Below, one piece after another: positions 44,224 to 52,307 of a DNA stretch of 64,000 nt; positions within the stretch are counted from its first letter, which is position 1, and every line of letters begins with the position of its first letter. Location: positions 26,019 to 90,018 of the forward strand of contig NZ_BCYT01000011.1 in NCBI RefSeq assembly GCF_001598335.1, in the 5' to 3' direction. The position numbers were made by a program, and so were the translations under genes. The DNA comes from Sphingobium abikonense NBRC 16140 (GTDB taxonomy: Bacteria; Pseudomonadota; Alphaproteobacteria; Sphingomonadales; Sphingomonadaceae). Under the pieces are notes generated by a model. That model did no database searches. It was not told the DNA's origin and was given only the letters and a program-made list of their open reading frames with translations.

Positions 44224-46721
44224 ACGACAAGCTCGAACTCGACATTCCAGTGTTGTTGCCGGACCTTCCTGACGCGGCCGATGCCTGCCTGGACCGTCTC
44301 GTATCAACCCTGTCAAAGCGCGAAGGTGTCGAGCGGGCGCATGTGATCTGTCTCGACGGCAACACGCCAGCGGCGCTGTGCATCCATTTCGATGCCGCCA
44401 AGCTGCCGCTGCCACGGTTGCGCGAAATGGTGCGCGCCGCAGGTGCCGAAATCACCGAGCGCTACGGCCATGCGATCTGGCAGGTGACGGGGATCAACCA
44501 CGAACGTCGGGCGCGCACGGTCAGCGATGCGCTGTGCGCCTTGCCCGGCGTGGTCCAGGCAAGCGCCAGCACCAGCGGGTCTGTCCGGGTCGAATATGAT
44601 CGCCGCGAAACCACCGAAGAGGAGGTGCGCGCTGCGCTTCGCAAGCTGAAGGTGAGGGTGGGCAAGCGGGTCGCTGCCGATGAACATGCCGGCCACGACC
44701 ACGGCCCCGGGGGCCACGGCGCGGGCGAAGAGAAGCACGGCCCCGGCGATGGCCACGACCATAGCCACGCCGAATTTCTCGGCCCCAATACCGAGCTGAT
44801 CTTCGCGCTCGCCTGTGGCGCGCTGCTGGGGATCGGCTACGCGATCGAGAGGCTGGTCGCTGGCGCGCCCGAATGGCTGCCGACCGCCTGCTATATCGCA
44901 GCCTATTTCTTCGGCGGATTCTTCACGCTGCGCGAGGCGATCGACAACCTCCGGATGAAGAAGTTCGAGATCGACACGCTGATGTTGGTCGCTGCGGCCG
45001 GCGCCGCTGCGCTGGGCGCATGGGCCGAAGGTGCGCTGCTGCTGTTCCTGTTCAGCCTCGGCCATGCGCTTGAGCATTATGCAATGGGCCGCGCCAAGAA
45101 GGCGATCGAGGCGCTGGCGAAGCTCGCGCCCGAAACCGCGACCGTGCGACGCGGCGGGCAGACCAGCGAAATCCCGGTCGAGCAGATGGTCGTCGGGGAC
45201 ATTGCCATCGTCCGCCCGAACGAGCGCCTGCCTGCCGACGGCTTCGTCATCAAGGGCACCAGCGCGATCAACCAGGCCCCGGTCACGGGTGAAAGCATCC
45301 CGGTCGACAAGGTGCCGGTCGCAGATGCCGCAGCGGCACGCGCCAAGCCCGATGCAGTCGACGCGGAAAGCCGGGTTTTTGCTGGTACGATCAACGGCGG
45401 CGGCGCGATCGAGATCGAGGTGACACGCCGTTCCAATGAAAGCGCGCTTGCCAAGGTCGTGAAGATGGTGAGCGAAGCGGAGACGCAGAAGTCGCCGACG
45501 CAGCGCTTCACCGACCGGTTCGAACGGATCTTCGTGCCCGCCGTCCTGGTCCTGTCAGTGCTCCTGCTGTTCGCATGGGTGGTCGTCGACGAGCCGTTCC
45601 GCGACAGCTTCTATCGCGCGATGGCGGTGCTGGTGGCGGCAAGCCCGTGCGCGCTCGCGATCGCAACGCCGAGCGCGGTCCTGTCGGGCGTTGCCCGTGC
45701 AGCGCGGGGCGGCGTGCTCGTGAAGGGCGGTGCACCGCTCGAAAACCTCGGGTCGCTCAAAGCGATCGCTTTCGACAAGACGGGCACGCTGACCGAAGGT
45801 CGTCCGCGCATCACTGATGTCGTGCCCGTCGATGGCGCCGATGAAGGCGAGTTGCTGGCGCTGGCTGTCGCCGTCGAAGCGTTGAGCGACCATCCCCTGG
45901 CCCAAGCGATCGTCAAGGACGGCCGCGAACGTCTGAACGATCGTGCCGTGCCGACTGCCGGCGACCTCAAGAGCCTGACCGGTCGGGGCGTCACCGCGAG
46001 CGTGGATGGCGAGACGGTGTGGATCGGCAAGGCCGAGATGTTCGGAAGTGAGGGCATTCCGGCGCTGGGGCAGGGCGCGCAGGACGCAATCGCGAAGCTG
46101 CGCGAGAACGGCCGCACGACAATGGTGGTCCGCAAGGGGGACCGCGACCTGGGCGCGATCGGCCTGATGGACACGCCTCGCGAAGCTGCCAAGACCGCGT
46201 TGCGTCGGCTGCACGAGATGGGCGTGTCGCGGATGATAATGATCTCCGGCGATCACCAGAAAGTCGCCGAAGCGATCGCCGACGAAGTCGGGATCGACGA
46301 AGCGTGGGGCGACCTCATGCCCGAAGACAAGGTTGCCGCGATCAAGAAGCTCGCCGGCGAAGACAAGGTCGCGATGGTGGGCGACGGCGTGAACGATGCG
46401 CCGGCGATGGCAAGCGCCACGGTCGGCATCGCGATGGGCGCGGCGGGGTCGGACGTTGCGCTGGAGACAGCCGACGTGGCGCTGATGGCCGACGATCTGG
46501 CGCACCTGCCATTCGCAGTCGGTCTTAGCCGCCATACCCGTGGAATCATCCGGCAGAACGTCTTCGTCAGCCTGGGTGTCGTCGCCTTCCTGGTGCCTGC
46601 TACCATCCTCGGCCTCGGCATTGGGCCAGCGGTGGCGGTTCATGAGGGATCGACGCTGCTCGTCGTCATCAATGCGCTCAGGCTGCTCGCCTACCGCGAT
46701 CCGGCAGGGAAGGCGGCATGA
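44220..46721 (+). CDS. P1B-4-type heavy-metal ATPase with His-rich N-terminal region
   Basis: This 833-residue metal P-type ATPase carries Ser475-Pro476-Cys477 (ASPCALAIATP), phosphorylation Asp519 in DKTGTLTEG, GDGVNDAPAM, and His808 in HEGST. SPC plus HEG(G/S)T is the P1B-4 signature, a group associated with Co, Fe, Ni or Zn/Cd efflux rather than Cu. Two HMA-like domains precede the membrane part (about 10-140), but both lack the CxxC metal site. A His/Gly/Asp stretch follows (EHAGHDHGPGGHG, GDGHDHSHAE). It is the last full gene of the metal operon. Confidence 0.9.
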   Translation: MNDKLELDIPVLLPDLPDAADACLDRLVSTLSKREGVERAHVICLDGNTPAALCIHFDAAKLPLPRLREMVRAAGAEITERYGHAIWQVTGINHERRARTVSDALCALPGVVQASASTSGSVRVEYDRRETTEEEVRAALRKLKVRVGKRVAADEHAGHDHGPGGHGAGEEKHGPGDGHDHSHAEFLGPNTELIFALACGALLGIGYAIERLVAGAPEWLPTACYIAAYFFGGFFTLREAIDNLRMKKFEIDTLMLVAAAGAAALGAWAEGALLLFLFSLGHALEHYAMGRAKKAIEALAKLAPETATVRRGGQTSEIPVEQMVVGDIAIVRPNERLPADGFVIKGTSAINQAPVTGESIPVDKVPVADAAAARAKPDAVDAESRVFAGTINGGGAIEIEVTRRSNESALAKVVKMVSEAETQKSPTQRFTDRFERIFVPAVLVLSVLLLFAWVVVDEPFRDSFYRAMAVLVAASPCALAIATPSAVLSGVARAARGGVLVKGGAPLENLGSLKAIAFDKTGTLTEGRPRITDVVPVDGADEGELLALAVAVEALSDHPLAQAIVKDGRERLNDRAVPTAGDLKSLTGRGVTASVDGETVWIGKAEMFGSEGIPALGQGAQDAIAKLRENGRTTMVVRKGDRDLGAIGLMDTPREAAKTALRRLHEMGVSRMIMISGDHQKVAEAIADEVGIDEAWGDLMPEDKVAAIKKLAGEDKVAMVGDGVNDAPAMASATVGIAMGAAGSDVALETADVALMADDLAHLPFAVGLSRHTRGIIRQNVFVSLGVVAFLVPATILGLGIGPAVAVHEGSTLLVVINALRLLAYRDPAGKAA

Positions 46722-46798
46722 AGTGGCTGATCGCCTTCGACCTCGACGGCACGCTTGCCGAGAGCAAGCGGCCGTGGCTGTTGAAAAAGTCCTACTGA
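46718..46798 (+). pseudogene. Truncated HAD-family phosphatase gene start
   Basis: This ATG overlaps the ATPase stop (ATGA) and encodes MKWLIAFDLDGTLAESKRPW, the HAD motif I with nucleophile Asp8. After about 20 residues the frame enters GGCTGTTGAAAAA, an insertion-sequence end, and stops at 46796-46798. The remaining 200 or so residues of a HAD phosphatase are not found downstream. It was cut off by an insertion followed by deletion. Confidence 0.75.
46776..46793. repeat. Residual insertion-sequence terminal repeat
   Basis: GGCTGTTGAAAAAG is nearly identical to the tip of the IS1182-like element whose end is near 56421 (GGCTGTTGAAAAAAGG on the minus strand). No transposase lies next to it, so it is the scar of an element that excised or was deleted. 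Confidence 0.6.
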
Positions 46799-46851
46799 AG
46801 GCTGCCGATCGTCTGTCGAAATCGCCTTTTTAGATTATGCGAGAGGTTTGC

Positions 46852-47334
46852 TTATCCGGTTCCACCTGAGACATCAGGAGCCACCTTGGGGTCGGGATCC
46901 TGTGCCTTGCCGGTTGCGGGTGCCGCTTTCTGGCTCGGCATAGCGGTGAGATAAGCAACGATCGCGTCAACGTCCTTCTCGGCCACCGGCGCCTTGTACA
47001 CCTCACGCATCTTGGTGACGGTCGCCTTCCACTGGTCCGCCGATAGCGCAGGCTGAGTTAGCGCCATGCTGGCCGAGTGGCACGAAGTGCAGTTGGCGTT
47101 GATGACGTCGGCGTGCGGACCATCGGGGTAGGTAGCGTCATCGACCGGCAGGTCGACGCTGGTCGAGGCGAGCGAAAAGCCGCGGGCTGAGACGCTGGTG
47201 GGCGGTGCCGGCTCGGATGTCTCGGAGATCGGGGCAGGCGCCTTGCGGCTGCTCGGCGCCCCGATCGAGACGAGGATAATGCCGGTCAGGCCGATCAGGC
47301 CAGCGGCCATGATGCCGGGAGACGGGGTCTTCAT
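46852..47334 (-). CDS. sorB: SorB-like c-type cytochrome
   Basis: This 160-residue protein has an N-terminal membrane or signal helix (GIMAAGLIGLTGIILVSIG), a low-complexity linker, and a heme c motif CTSCH (Cys82, Cys85, His86) with candidate axial Met109 (VTKMREVY). The helix AEKDVDAIVAYLTAM is typical of small cytochromes that accept electrons from sulfite dehydrogenase SorA. It follows the molybdoenzyme gene by 12 bases and is the last gene of the operon. Confidence 0.82.
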   Translation of the reverse strand: MKTPSPGIMAAGLIGLTGIILVSIGAPSSRKAPAPISETSEPAPPTSVSARGFSLASTSVDLPVDDATYPDGPHADVINANCTSCHSASMALTQPALSADQWKATVTKMREVYKAPVAEKDVDAIVAYLTAMPSQKAAPATGKAQDPDPKVAPDVSGGTG

Positions 47335-47346
47335 GCTACTCGCTCC

Positions 47347-48582
47347 TCAGGCCGCGATGATGGTGGTGGTCTCGATATTGCCGCGCATGAACCCGCCCGG
47401 GTTCCAGATCGGCTTCATCGGCTGGGCGACACCGTTGGTGTTCCAGCAGCGCACCATGATCGGGTTGGCACCGCGTCGCAGCGGCACGCGACCATCCCAC
47501 CGACGGAAGCTGTACCTGCCCTCGTCCGCTCCGAGCGTCGTCCTGTACCAGGTGCGGCCTCCGTCCGACGATACATCGACCTTGGCGACGCCGCAGTCGC
47601 CGCCCATCGCGATGCCGCCGACCGGGATCGATGCCTCATAGGCTATCGTCTGGCCATCGGGCAGGCTGGTCATCCAGCTGCGCGGGATCATGCGGTTGAT
47701 GGGGACAGTCGGGAAGTCTCTGGCGCCGGGCGCGACATTCGCGCCCGGCGTCGCGGGGATCTTGTAGGCCTTGGCCATCCAATACTGGTCGTCGGGGCCG
47801 GGCAGTACCTCGATCGAGTTCAGCATCTTGACCCAATAGGTCGAGTACCAGCCCGGCACGATCAGCCGGCAGGGAAAGCCATTGAGGAGCGGCAGCTGCT
47901 CGCCGTTCATGCCGAAGGCGATCATCACTTCGCCGTCGCGGGCATGGTCGATGTCGAGCGCCTTCTCAAAGTCAGGGGCGCCCGCCACGACCGGTTGATC
48001 GAGCGCACCGAAGCGCACCTGCACCGCGCCTGTCTTGACCCCGGCGAGGTCGAGCACGTCGCGCAGGCGCACACCGAGCCATTTGGCATTGCCCATCGCG
48101 CCGTTGCCCCATTGCGCGCCGGCAACACGTGGCTGGAACAGCCCACGGCTGTTTCCCGAGCATTGGTTGACCGCCGCCATCTCGACCCGCGGCAGGCGCA
48201 GCAGCTGGGCGAGGCTGATCGACAGCGGTCGGTTGACGTGGCCGAAGACGTTGAGGCGGAAAGTCTCGACATCGATCGAGGTCGGGATGTCGGCCCAGTG
48301 CCAGCGGACGAAGAACTGGTCGTTGGGCGTGAACACCGACTTGTCGAACACGTCCATCGGCGTTTCCAGCAAGGGCGGATGGACACGCTGGAGGATCATG
48401 CTGCCCTTGCCGGGAAAGGCGCTGGTCATCGGCCGTTCGGCATTGCCGCCAGGCAGCTTCAGGTCGACGAGCTGCTGCGCCAGTGCCGGCGCGGCGGCAA
48501 GGCCGGCGGTACCGAGCGCGGCATGCCTGAGAAAGCGGCGACGGCTGGTCTCACTCGCCAGTTCGGCGTCGAAATTGTCCAT
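47347..48582 (-). CDS. sorA: SorA-like sulfite oxidase (molybdopterin enzyme)
   Basis: This 411-residue protein is read from the ATG at 48582, which follows AGGAGAGCC. Upstream in-frame codons belong to the TDT gene's antisense frame. It has a twin-arginine signal (SRRRFLRH). The molybdenum-ligating Cys is Cys141 in NQCSGNSRG. The oxidoreductase molybdopterin domain is followed by a Mo-co dimerisation domain (VDVSSDGGRTW, RCWNTNGVAQP). It would oxidise sulfite to sulfate in the periplasm and pass electrons to SorB. Confidence 0.88.
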   Translation of the reverse strand: MDNFDAELASETSRRRFLRHAALGTAGLAAAPALAQQLVDLKLPGGNAERPMTSAFPGKGSMILQRVHPPLLETPMDVFDKSVFTPNDQFFVRWHWADIPTSIDVETFRLNVFGHVNRPLSISLAQLLRLPRVEMAAVNQCSGNSRGLFQPRVAGAQWGNGAMGNAKWLGVRLRDVLDLAGVKTGAVQVRFGALDQPVVAGAPDFEKALDIDHARDGEVMIAFGMNGEQLPLLNGFPCRLIVPGWYSTYWVKMLNSIEVLPGPDDQYWMAKAYKIPATPGANVAPGARDFPTVPINRMIPRSWMTSLPDGQTIAYEASIPVGGIAMGGDCGVAKVDVSSDGGRTWYRTTLGADEGRYSFRRWDGRVPLRRGANPIMVRCWNTNGVAQPMKPIWNPGGFMRGNIETTTIIAA

Positions 48583-48671
48583 GACAAGGCTCTCCTGTGG
48601 CCAGCCACGCTGGCGGATCGAAGGGGCGTTTCGCAAGTGATCGGACCGACTGATCCGATCATCATGGCGGA

Positions 48672-49823
48672 TCAGTTCGGGGTGGCGATGCAGGGTGAGA
48701 CGAACAGGTTGCCGCGCCATGCGCCGGCCAGCGTCTTGGCGCCGACGAGCAGCCACATCGCCGCAAGCGCGACTGTCAGCACCGTGCCGACGAAACCGAA
48801 GAAACCGAGGTTCAGCGTCGTGCCTAGGCGTAAGGTGGCGACGGTGTAGACGCCGAGCGGAAAGGTATAGCCCCACCAGCCCAGGTTGAACGGGACGCCG
48901 GCGCGCCAGTAGCGGATGGTGATGAGCGTCGCGAGCGCCAGCCACCACAGGCCGAAGCCCCACAGGCAGAGTCCGGCCACAACGCCGATCCCTTGCGCGA
49001 CGGCACCGATACCGGCCAGCCCGTGCGCCGCGAGGATAGCCGGCGCGTCCGCCCCGAGCACCAGCATGCCCAGAGCACCCGTGCCGATCGGTCCCAGCGC
49101 CAGCCAGGAGGACGCCGCCATGCTCTCCTGCGGCAGTTTGTGGAGCGCCATGCGCAGGATGAGGATGGCGAGGATGCCGAACGCGACCGGCACCGAATAG
49201 GCCCACAGCACATAGGAGGTCGCAAGCGTGACGAGCTGCGCGTGAGGATCGGCCAGATGCGGCGCGAGCAGCCCGCCGCTGGCGCCCGCCACTTCGGCAG
49301 CGACGACCGGCAGCAACCATACCGCGGTCATGCCGTCCAGGCTGTGCTCGTGACGGGTGAACATCATGTACGGGATCAGCACGCCACAGGCGAGCGACAT
49401 GGCGGCGTCGATCCACCACAGGACGTGTGCGACCGGTACGATGCCATTCCCGAACCGTGCGATGCCGAAGGCGAGGCAGCCGTTGATGATCGTCGCGAGG
49501 CCCATCGGGATGGTGCCGATGAACATCGACACGGTGTTATGCCCGAAGATGCGCCGCGCCTCGTGCCCGAACATCACCCAGCGCGCGCCATAAAGGCCGG
49601 CGAACAGCGCGAAGAGTGCGATATTGAAGAACCACAACACCTCGCCGACGGGTTTAAGCGAAGGCCCGATGCCGGGCACCTGCGGCAGCGCGAGCGCGAG
49701 GATACCGGTGCCCATCGTCGCGGCGAACCAGTTGGGCGTGAACTGACGAATCATCTCGCGGGGATGATCGAGCCGGCTGAGCGGCTTGAGGCCGCTGAGA
49801 ACGGAGTGCGTGTCGGCAGTCAT
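48672..49823 (-). CDS. TDT/SLAC1-family anion channel (TehA-like)
   Basis: This 383-residue protein has ten predicted helices of the voltage-dependent anion channel/TDT family: the N-terminal FTPNWFAATMGTGILALAL is diagnostic, with FGIARFGNGIVPVAHVLWWIDAAMS and the conserved Phe/Gly-lined pore helices following. In fungi the homologue Ssu1 exports sulfite. Next to sorAB it may move sulfite to the periplasm for oxidation. It overlaps the upstream LysR gene by four bases. Confidence 0.85.
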   Translation of the reverse strand: MTADTHSVLSGLKPLSRLDHPREMIRQFTPNWFAATMGTGILALALPQVPGIGPSLKPVGEVLWFFNIALFALFAGLYGARWVMFGHEARRIFGHNTVSMFIGTIPMGLATIINGCLAFGIARFGNGIVPVAHVLWWIDAAMSLACGVLIPYMMFTRHEHSLDGMTAVWLLPVVAAEVAGASGGLLAPHLADPHAQLVTLATSYVLWAYSVPVAFGILAILILRMALHKLPQESMAASSWLALGPIGTGALGMLVLGADAPAILAAHGLAGIGAVAQGIGVVAGLCLWGFGLWWLALATLITIRYWRAGVPFNLGWWGYTFPLGVYTVATLRLGTTLNLGFFGFVGTVLTVALAAMWLLVGAKTLAGAWRGNLFVSPCIATPN

Positions 49824-50692
49824 GCGACCTGCTCCTTGATGAGGTCCGTCAGCGCGTCGGCCGCGCGGGTGCGATAGCGTTCCTTGTGGCGCAGCGCGTG
49901 AAAGGCGCGGTCGGGCAGCCCGAGCGGCAGCTCGACAAGGTCACCGGCCTTGAGCGCGCGCGCGACGACCAATCGCGACAAGACGGCAACGCCGGCACCC
50001 GCCTCGACGGCGGTGCGCACCGCCTCGTTGGACGGCAGCGTCATCGCTATCGTCAGCTGGGCCGGATCAAACCCGCGCGTTCGCAGCACGTCCTCGAAGG
50101 TCGAGCGCGTACCCGATCCCAGCTCACGGACGATCCAGCGTTCAGTGCGCAGCCAGTCCTCGTCGACGCGCCCGGTGTCCTCGCGGCCGACCAGCACCAT
50201 CGGATCACGCCCGACATGCCAGTGGGCGAGCGCCGGTTCGTCCACCTCGCCCTCGACGAAACCGAGCTCCGCCGCGCCGCTCAGGACCTGCGCTGCCGCA
50301 CCTTCGGTGTTGTCGATCGCCAGTTCGACCGCGATCTGCGGGTGGCGTTCGTGGAAGGCGGCTAGCTTTGCCGGCAACCAGTAGCTCGCGATCGTCTGGC
50401 TGGCGACGATCCGCAATGAACCACGGGCAAGCCCGGCATAGTCCGCCAGCATCGTCTCGGCATGCGCTGCCCGCCCCAGCACCGCGCGCGCTTCCTCCAG
50501 AAAGCCGCGGCCTGCTTCGGTCAGCTGGATGCCACGCCCGACGCGGTGAAACAGAGGAACCCCGTAGCGCGCTTCGAGGGCAGCAATCGCGCCGGAGGCA
50601 GCGGACTGCGTGACGTTCAGCACCTCCGCTGCCTTGGTGACGTGTTCGCGCTCCGCGACACCGACGAAGATTCTGAGCTGCTCCAGGGTCAT
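49820..50692 (-). CDS. LysR-family regulator of the sulfite operon
   Basis: This 290-residue regulator has an N-terminal helix-turn-helix (FVGVAEREHVTKAAEVLNVTQSAASGAIAALEARYGVPLF) and a periplasmic-binding-like effector domain. It starts the lysR-TDT-sorA-sorB unit (ATGA overlap with TDT), so it probably regulates its own operon. It resembles the CbbR/CysB-type subgroup in length. The inducer could be sulfite. An alternative is thiosulfate. Confidence 0.85.
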   Translation of the reverse strand: MTLEQLRIFVGVAEREHVTKAAEVLNVTQSAASGAIAALEARYGVPLFHRVGRGIQLTEAGRGFLEEARAVLGRAAHAETMLADYAGLARGSLRIVASQTIASYWLPAKLAAFHERHPQIAVELAIDNTEGAAAQVLSGAAELGFVEGEVDEPALAHWHVGRDPMVLVGREDTGRVDEDWLRTERWIVRELGSGTRSTFEDVLRTRGFDPAQLTIAMTLPSNEAVRTAVEAGAGVAVLSRLVVARALKAGDLVELPLGLPDRAFHALRHKERYRTRAADALTDLIKEQVA

Positions 50693-51029
50693 GCAGCATA
50701 TATCGCGTACTTAGATCGATACGACCAACCGTTTGATATGGTCATTCCAATCTGGATATCGGAATGATCGGCAGCCTTTCGTCTGCGATGGTCTCGAAGA
50801 CTTGGAGCGTTAGGCGGGCCTGCGACGTTTGATCGTCCATGACCGCTCATCACTGGCGGGGTGATCCTTGCGATGCTCGTCCTGTTCGTCGGCGCGCCGC
50901 TGGAACGCCACATCCGCGAGCGAGCCCGCCTGACGCCGGCCGAGGCCGCCAGGAAGGATGCCGAGCGCAAGCCCTGATCGCGCTGGCCCGCCCGGTGCCT
51001 GTCGGCGCTGAGGAGCAGCAAGGGCGCTA
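50693..51029. other. Region between the LysR and anti-sigma genes
   Basis: No strong gene. A short plus-strand frame ending near 50976 begins VILAMLVLFVGAPLERH and continues to a charged tail, giving a possible membrane peptide of about 38 residues, but it has no good ribosome-binding site and a stop codon just before it. A minus-strand 110-residue frame has no recognisable domain. The promoter of the LysR operon should be near 50700-50760. Confidence 0.3.
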
Positions 51030-51800
51030 TCAGGACACCAGCGCCGCATCGGCCTGCCGCCGGACTTCATCGGCAATCGGATGCAGCTCGGCCGCAGGCC
51101 GCTCGCCCACCACACTATAGCCGATCCCGTCGACTGCCCATGTGACCCGGCCCATGGTCCCGCTGGACGTGCTGGTCATGCTCGCAGTCTTGTCGATCTG
51201 CATAGGCCTCGTCAGCACCGCGAGTTTCGACGCTTGCGGTCCGTCGTAGAGGAGCAGTGCCGCAGGGCCGTGAGGCGTCGCGACCAGTCGCCCCCCACCA
51301 TAGCGATAGCCGGCTGTGCTGAGGTCCGGGATGGTGACGCGCTCACCCAAACGGGCGGAGGTCCATCGGATCAGCATGGCGCGCTGATCCGGACCGATCT
51401 CCGCCGGTCGTATCCGGTCGGCGGCATAGACACGGAAATTGTCACTCGCCTCGTTGGCCAGCGCCGCGATGCCTGCGCGGGGTTCACCGCTCCACTTCGC
51501 GCTCGACCAACCACCGCCAAACCCGACCGCCAGCAGAAGTGACGCGGCGATGGCGAATTGCCATCGCGGCTGACGTTGCCGCCCCCTGATGGCTGCGACG
51601 CGCATCGTCGCCGGGATCGGTTCATCCGCGATCGGGGCAAACAGGGATGCAAGGGCTCGCGCCTGCTCCGCCTGTTCCCGCAAACGGGCATGCAGGTCCG
51701 GCTGGCCTTCAAGATAGGCGTCGACCAGGCGCTGCCGCTCGGGCGACAGCCTGCCATCGATCCATGCGGCCAGATCGTCCTCGCCGATCGGGCTGGTCAT
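51030..51800 (-). CDS. Anti-sigma factor (transmembrane)
   Basis: This 256-residue protein has a cytoplasmic N-terminal region of the anti-sigma type (DDLAAWIDGRLSPERQRLVDAYL), a single helix at about 80-97 (FAIAASLLLAVGFGGGW), and a periplasmic C-terminal domain. Its gene overlaps the ECF sigma gene by four bases, which is the classical sigma/anti-sigma pair. The N-terminus lacks the HxxxCxxC zinc motif, so a redox zinc release is unlikely. Confidence 0.78.
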   Translation of the reverse strand: MTSPIGEDDLAAWIDGRLSPERQRLVDAYLEGQPDLHARLREQAEQARALASLFAPIADEPIPATMRVAAIRGRQRQPRWQFAIAASLLLAVGFGGGWSSAKWSGEPRAGIAALANEASDNFRVYAADRIRPAEIGPDQRAMLIRWTSARLGERVTIPDLSTAGYRYGGGRLVATPHGPAALLLYDGPQASKLAVLTRPMQIDKTASMTSTSSGTMGRVTWAVDGIGYSVVGERPAAELHPIADEVRRQADAALVS

Positions 51801-52306
51801 TGCACGCTCCTCAATCGCGGCCGTTCACCCTCCCGGAGGAGGGTCGCCAGTCGGTCGCGCGCCCGGGATATGCGCGACATCACCGTGCCCAGCGGCACGC
51901 CGACAACGGCAGCGACCTCCGCATAGGGCAGGCCCTCGACCGATACGAGGAGCAGCACCGTTCGCTGCTCCTCGGGCAACGCATCAAGGGCGCGCAGCAG
52001 GTCGCGGTGGTGTAGGCCTGTTTCCTGATCGGCCGGACGGCCGAGCGTGGCGTCGTCCACGAGGTGGAGCGGAACCGCTGTGCCTCGCCGGCTATGCTGC
52101 CGCTGATGGTCGACCAACAGATTGTGCAGGATCGTATAGACCCATGGGCGCACCTCCGCCCCGCGTCGTTGTCGCCAGCGCCCGACCGCGCGCTCGAGAC
52201 AATCCTGCACCACGTCATCTGCCATTGCCCGATCGCGCAACCACGACCGGGCATAGCGGCGCAGACCGGGGATCAGGGGCTCGATCGCGGCGGCAAGCGG
52301 GTCCAT
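51797..52306 (-). CDS. ECF-family sigma factor
   Basis: This 169-residue extracytoplasmic-function sigma factor has region 2 (RRYARSWLRDRAMADDVVQDCLERAVGRW) and region 4 (LDALPEEQRTVLLLVSVEGLPYAEVAAVVGVPLGTVMSRISRARDRL). It lies between the beta-propeller gene and its anti-sigma gene. It probably directs expression of its own operon. Release by the membrane anti-sigma factor in response to an envelope signal is inferred. Confidence 0.9.
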   Translation of the reverse strand: MDPLAAAIEPLIPGLRRYARSWLRDRAMADDVVQDCLERAVGRWRQRRGAEVRPWVYTILHNLLVDHQRQHSRRGTAVPLHLVDDATLGRPADQETGLHHRDLLRALDALPEEQRTVLLLVSVEGLPYAEVAAVVGVPLGTVMSRISRARDRLATLLREGERPRLRSVQ

Positions 52307-52307
52307 G

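Noticed and set aside
48583..49419. N-terminal extension of the sulfite oxidase frame
   Set aside because: It lies within the TDT gene in another frame. The twin-arginine signal begins at the ATG at 48582, which follows AGGAGAGCC.
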